A stretch of 64,000 nucleotides of DNA from the NCBI GenBank assembly GCA_027627225.1, contig CM051033.1, positions 45,140,816 to 45,204,815 of the forward strand. Direction: 5' to 3'. The notes under the pieces were generated by a model, which had not been told where the DNA came from, did not search any database, and worked only from the letters and a program-made list of their open reading frames with translations. Positions 61,966 through 64,000 of the stretch are shown piece after piece; position 1 is the stretch's first letter; each line of letters starts with the position of its first letter. Source of the DNA: Congeria kusceri (lineage: Eukaryota; Mollusca; Bivalvia; Myida; Dreissenidae). Made by a program: the position numbers and the translations under genes.

Positions 61966-63119
61966 CTACTCCCACTCAGTGGTTCCCGGCGGTTTGGAGG
62001 AGAGGTCGTACATAATACGGGAGATGCCAGGAACCGTCTGTATGGCTGCCACCATGTCCTCTATCACCTGCAAGAACAAGCAGCATGGTTATACAAATCA
62101 AACATAAGAAGGGTGGGTGGTGCAGTACACAACAGTGACTGGTTTCCTTCGTATAAAGACATAATTGTTTGCTTGTTTGTTGGCCGTGTTTAACAGTATT
62201 TCAGTCATATTACGGCGGTCAGTTAACCTACTCACACTTTTCCTGGGCAAGCTTAGCCGATCTAAGCGCTTTACTTAGGCCAATAATTGACAACTGCCTT
62301 ACTTGAATCAGAGGAAGGGGAATGGCCGTAGAAATTATTTCATGACCAATCCCCACACAAGTTATGTGACCGGGCTGGGGTTCGAATTCACGAACCCTGG
62401 ATTGAGAGTCCAGCGCTCTACCAACTGAGCTATCACTACTTCAAAAATGCAAATATATAAATGTATATATGGAACAATGTCACTGGTATTTTTTTATTTT
62501 ATTTTTTTTGTCATTTTGAAATTATATGAATTTGTTAATGTATGGCAATTGTGTCTACTGAATTTTGTTATTCCTACTTTTAATATGTTGAGAGTATGAA
62601 AACTTATTTGAACATAACAATAATGGAATTCATTAGAACTATAATGTGACAAACTCTATAACATAACTCTAAGTTCTTAATAAATAATAATTATAATATA
62701 AAACAAAAACACACTCATGCGCTCAAAACCTCTCAAAAGTAATGAAGACTGGTCAATAAAACTGTACTTTTAATCATATATAGTTTATATGGACCGTACA
62801 AAAAAATGTACTTACTGCTAAAGGCAGATGTTTCTCAGGCTGTGCTGGTACTCCGGTCATGAAATCGTGAGTCATAAATGTCCGTATGACGACAGATCGC
62901 TGACATGAGGGCTGGTGTTGCGTAGGGTCGCGGTCGAAATGCAGCGGGACAAGCACTATGGGCATCTGGCTCAGTGTATGTACACAGTCTGCCCTCATTA
63001 GCACATCCGTGGCAAGATGGTCAGCCTGACGCAGGGTACTTAGCACGCCTTCTGTGAGATAAGTGGGCGTAATGTCCTCAATTGGGAATTTCACTGGCTC
63101 ACCAAATATGTACACTACT
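61966..63119 (-). CDS. GMPS: GMP synthase (glutamine-hydrolysing), last two exons
   Basis: Exons 62816-63119 and 61966-62067 (stop TAG at 61966-61968), with donor GCA|GTAAGT and acceptors CTTTCAG|A and CTTGCAG|G. They encode the C-terminal ~135 residues: [69 protein letters not shown] and [20 protein letters not shown], nearly the vertebrate GMPS ending. This is the GMP_synt_C (dimerisation) domain, whose C-terminus also contributes to XMP binding. The enzyme makes GMP from XMP, glutamine and ATP in the cytosol. The amidotransferase and ATP-pyrophosphatase parts lie beyond the right edge. The intron holds a SINE. Identity is certain, the gene is partial. Confidence 0.95.
62170..62440 (-). mobile_element. 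tRNA-derived SINE
   Basis: Head on the - strand at about 62377-62438: box A TAGCTCAGTTGGTAGAGCG, an anticodon arm CTGGA-CTCTCAA-TCCAG (CTC, Glu-like), and a box B-like GAATTCGAACC. The body matches 20440-20690, and the tail region reads CTGACCGCCGTAATATGACT then GAAATACTGTTAAAC. Located in the last GMPS intron. Confidence 0.75.
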
Positions 63120-63281
63120 CTGAAAGGTAAGAATATTTTACATAATAACTTTGTTATGATCGTGCCTATTGTGAAAAGATAACTTTGCGTTCTTAACAGT
63201 AAAATTTAATTCAACAAATTAATGAAATAGCAATATTTTGTACACATGACAATCTTCAACCCATGCTCTTACAAACACTGA

Positions 63282-63557
63282 CATGAATATGGTTGTAAAC
63301 TGTCGCTATTGACTTTAGGACATTGATTCATAAGTCAGCATAATCTGTATCATGAATATGGTTGTAAACTGTCACTATTGACCTTAGGACATTGATTCAT
63401 GAGTCAGCATAATCTGTATCATGAATATGGTTGTAAACTGTCACTATTGACCTTAGGACTTTGATTCATGAGTCAGCACAATCTGTATCATGAATATGGT
63501 TGTAAACTGTCACTATTGACCTTAGGACTTTGATTCATGAGTCAGCATAATCTGTAT
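63282..63557. repeat. 69-bp tandem repeat, 4 copies
   Basis: Units start CATGAATATGGTTGTAAACT at 63282, 63351, 63420 and 63489. They are nearly identical (CGC/CAC, CATTG/CTTTG changes). Each contains ATGAGTCAGCA, an AP-1-like TGAGTCA. In the GMPS intron upstream of the listed exons. Confidence 0.93.
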
Positions 63558-63597
63558 TAACACAAAAGCAGCTACATGTGTGTATGCATACATGTGC

Positions 63598-64000
63598 AGT
63601 ATAATGGCTTACCTAAAATGATCCTACTGTCTAATTGCAAGTATTATGGTTTACCTAATATGATCCTACTGTCTCATTGCAAGTATTATGGTTTACGTAA
63701 ATTGATCCTACTGTCTCATTACAAGTATTATGGTTTACGTAAATTGATCCTACTGTCTCATTACAAGTATAATGGTTTACGTAAATTGATCCTACAGTTT
63801 CATCACAAGTATAATGGTTTACGTAAATTGATCCTACTGTCTCAATACAAGTATTATGGTTTACGTAAATTGATCCTACTGTCTCATTACAAGTATTATG
63901 GTTTACGTAAATTGATCCTACTGTCTCATAACAAGTATTATGGTTTACGTAAATTGATCCTACTGTCTCATTACAAGTATAATGGTTTATGTAAATTGAT
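63598..64000. repeat. 42-bp tandem repeat, at least 9 copies, runs off the window
   Basis: Unit GTATTATGGTTTACGTAAAT then TGATCCTACTGTCTCATTACAA. Copies at the left edge are more diverged (GGCTTACCTAAAATGA), later ones almost perfect. Confidence 0.93.

Noticed and set aside
62377..62438. Functional tRNA-Glu
   Set aside because: The T arm is degenerate and the body matches a SINE present at 20440-20690, so it is a SINE head.

Overview
The window is nuclear DNA of an animal. It is AT-rich, its genes have many short exons and long introns full of repeats, and the spliced products give full-length metazoan proteins. Several repeat families (elements with ~160-bp tandem cores ending in GGCATAAAA or in an AGCTCACC...GGTGAGCT hairpin, and TIR elements starting AGGGCCCGTATTCACC) are of kinds I associate with bivalve molluscs. 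I read it as a bivalve chromosome, but no species is proven by the sequence alone.

Layout, left to right: an 18-bp minisatellite containing a decayed Penelope-like element (1-1465); the 3' three exons of a CYP4-type cytochrome P450 on + (2218-4883); tail-to-tail with it, a complete seven-exon SRPRB gene on - (5888-13057); a complete eight-exon gene on - (14289-19500) for a secreted, probably membrane-anchored protein built from three copies of a six-cysteine module; a complete 13-exon GTF2H2 (TFIIH p44) on - (21560-49147), whose last intron holds a ~14-kb 39-41-bp minisatellite; a complete four-exon TMEM26 on - (49985-53410); a transposon-rich stretch (54500-61600); and the last two exons of GMPS on - (61966-63119), followed by two tandem arrays that run to the right edge.

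The genes do not form a pathway. SRPRB serves ER protein targeting, GTF2H2 serves transcription and DNA repair, GMPS serves purine synthesis, CYP4 is an ER oxidase and TMEM26 is a multi-pass membrane protein. All exon models were built by hand from GT/AG sites, phase continuity and remembered family conservation; no transcript or alignment was available.

The points most worth following up are: (1) the three-module cysteine protein with an intron in the same phase at the same place in every module; (2) the giant minisatellite separating the last RING exons of GTF2H2, with a tandem 5,434-bp block that looks identical in two copies and carries a promoter-like island; (3) duplicated 3' splice sites in GTF2H2 and TMEM26; (4) a TTAA-flanked inverted-repeat element with a tRNA-like gene inside; and (5) several unrelated tandem-core transposons that share a similar 3' tail.
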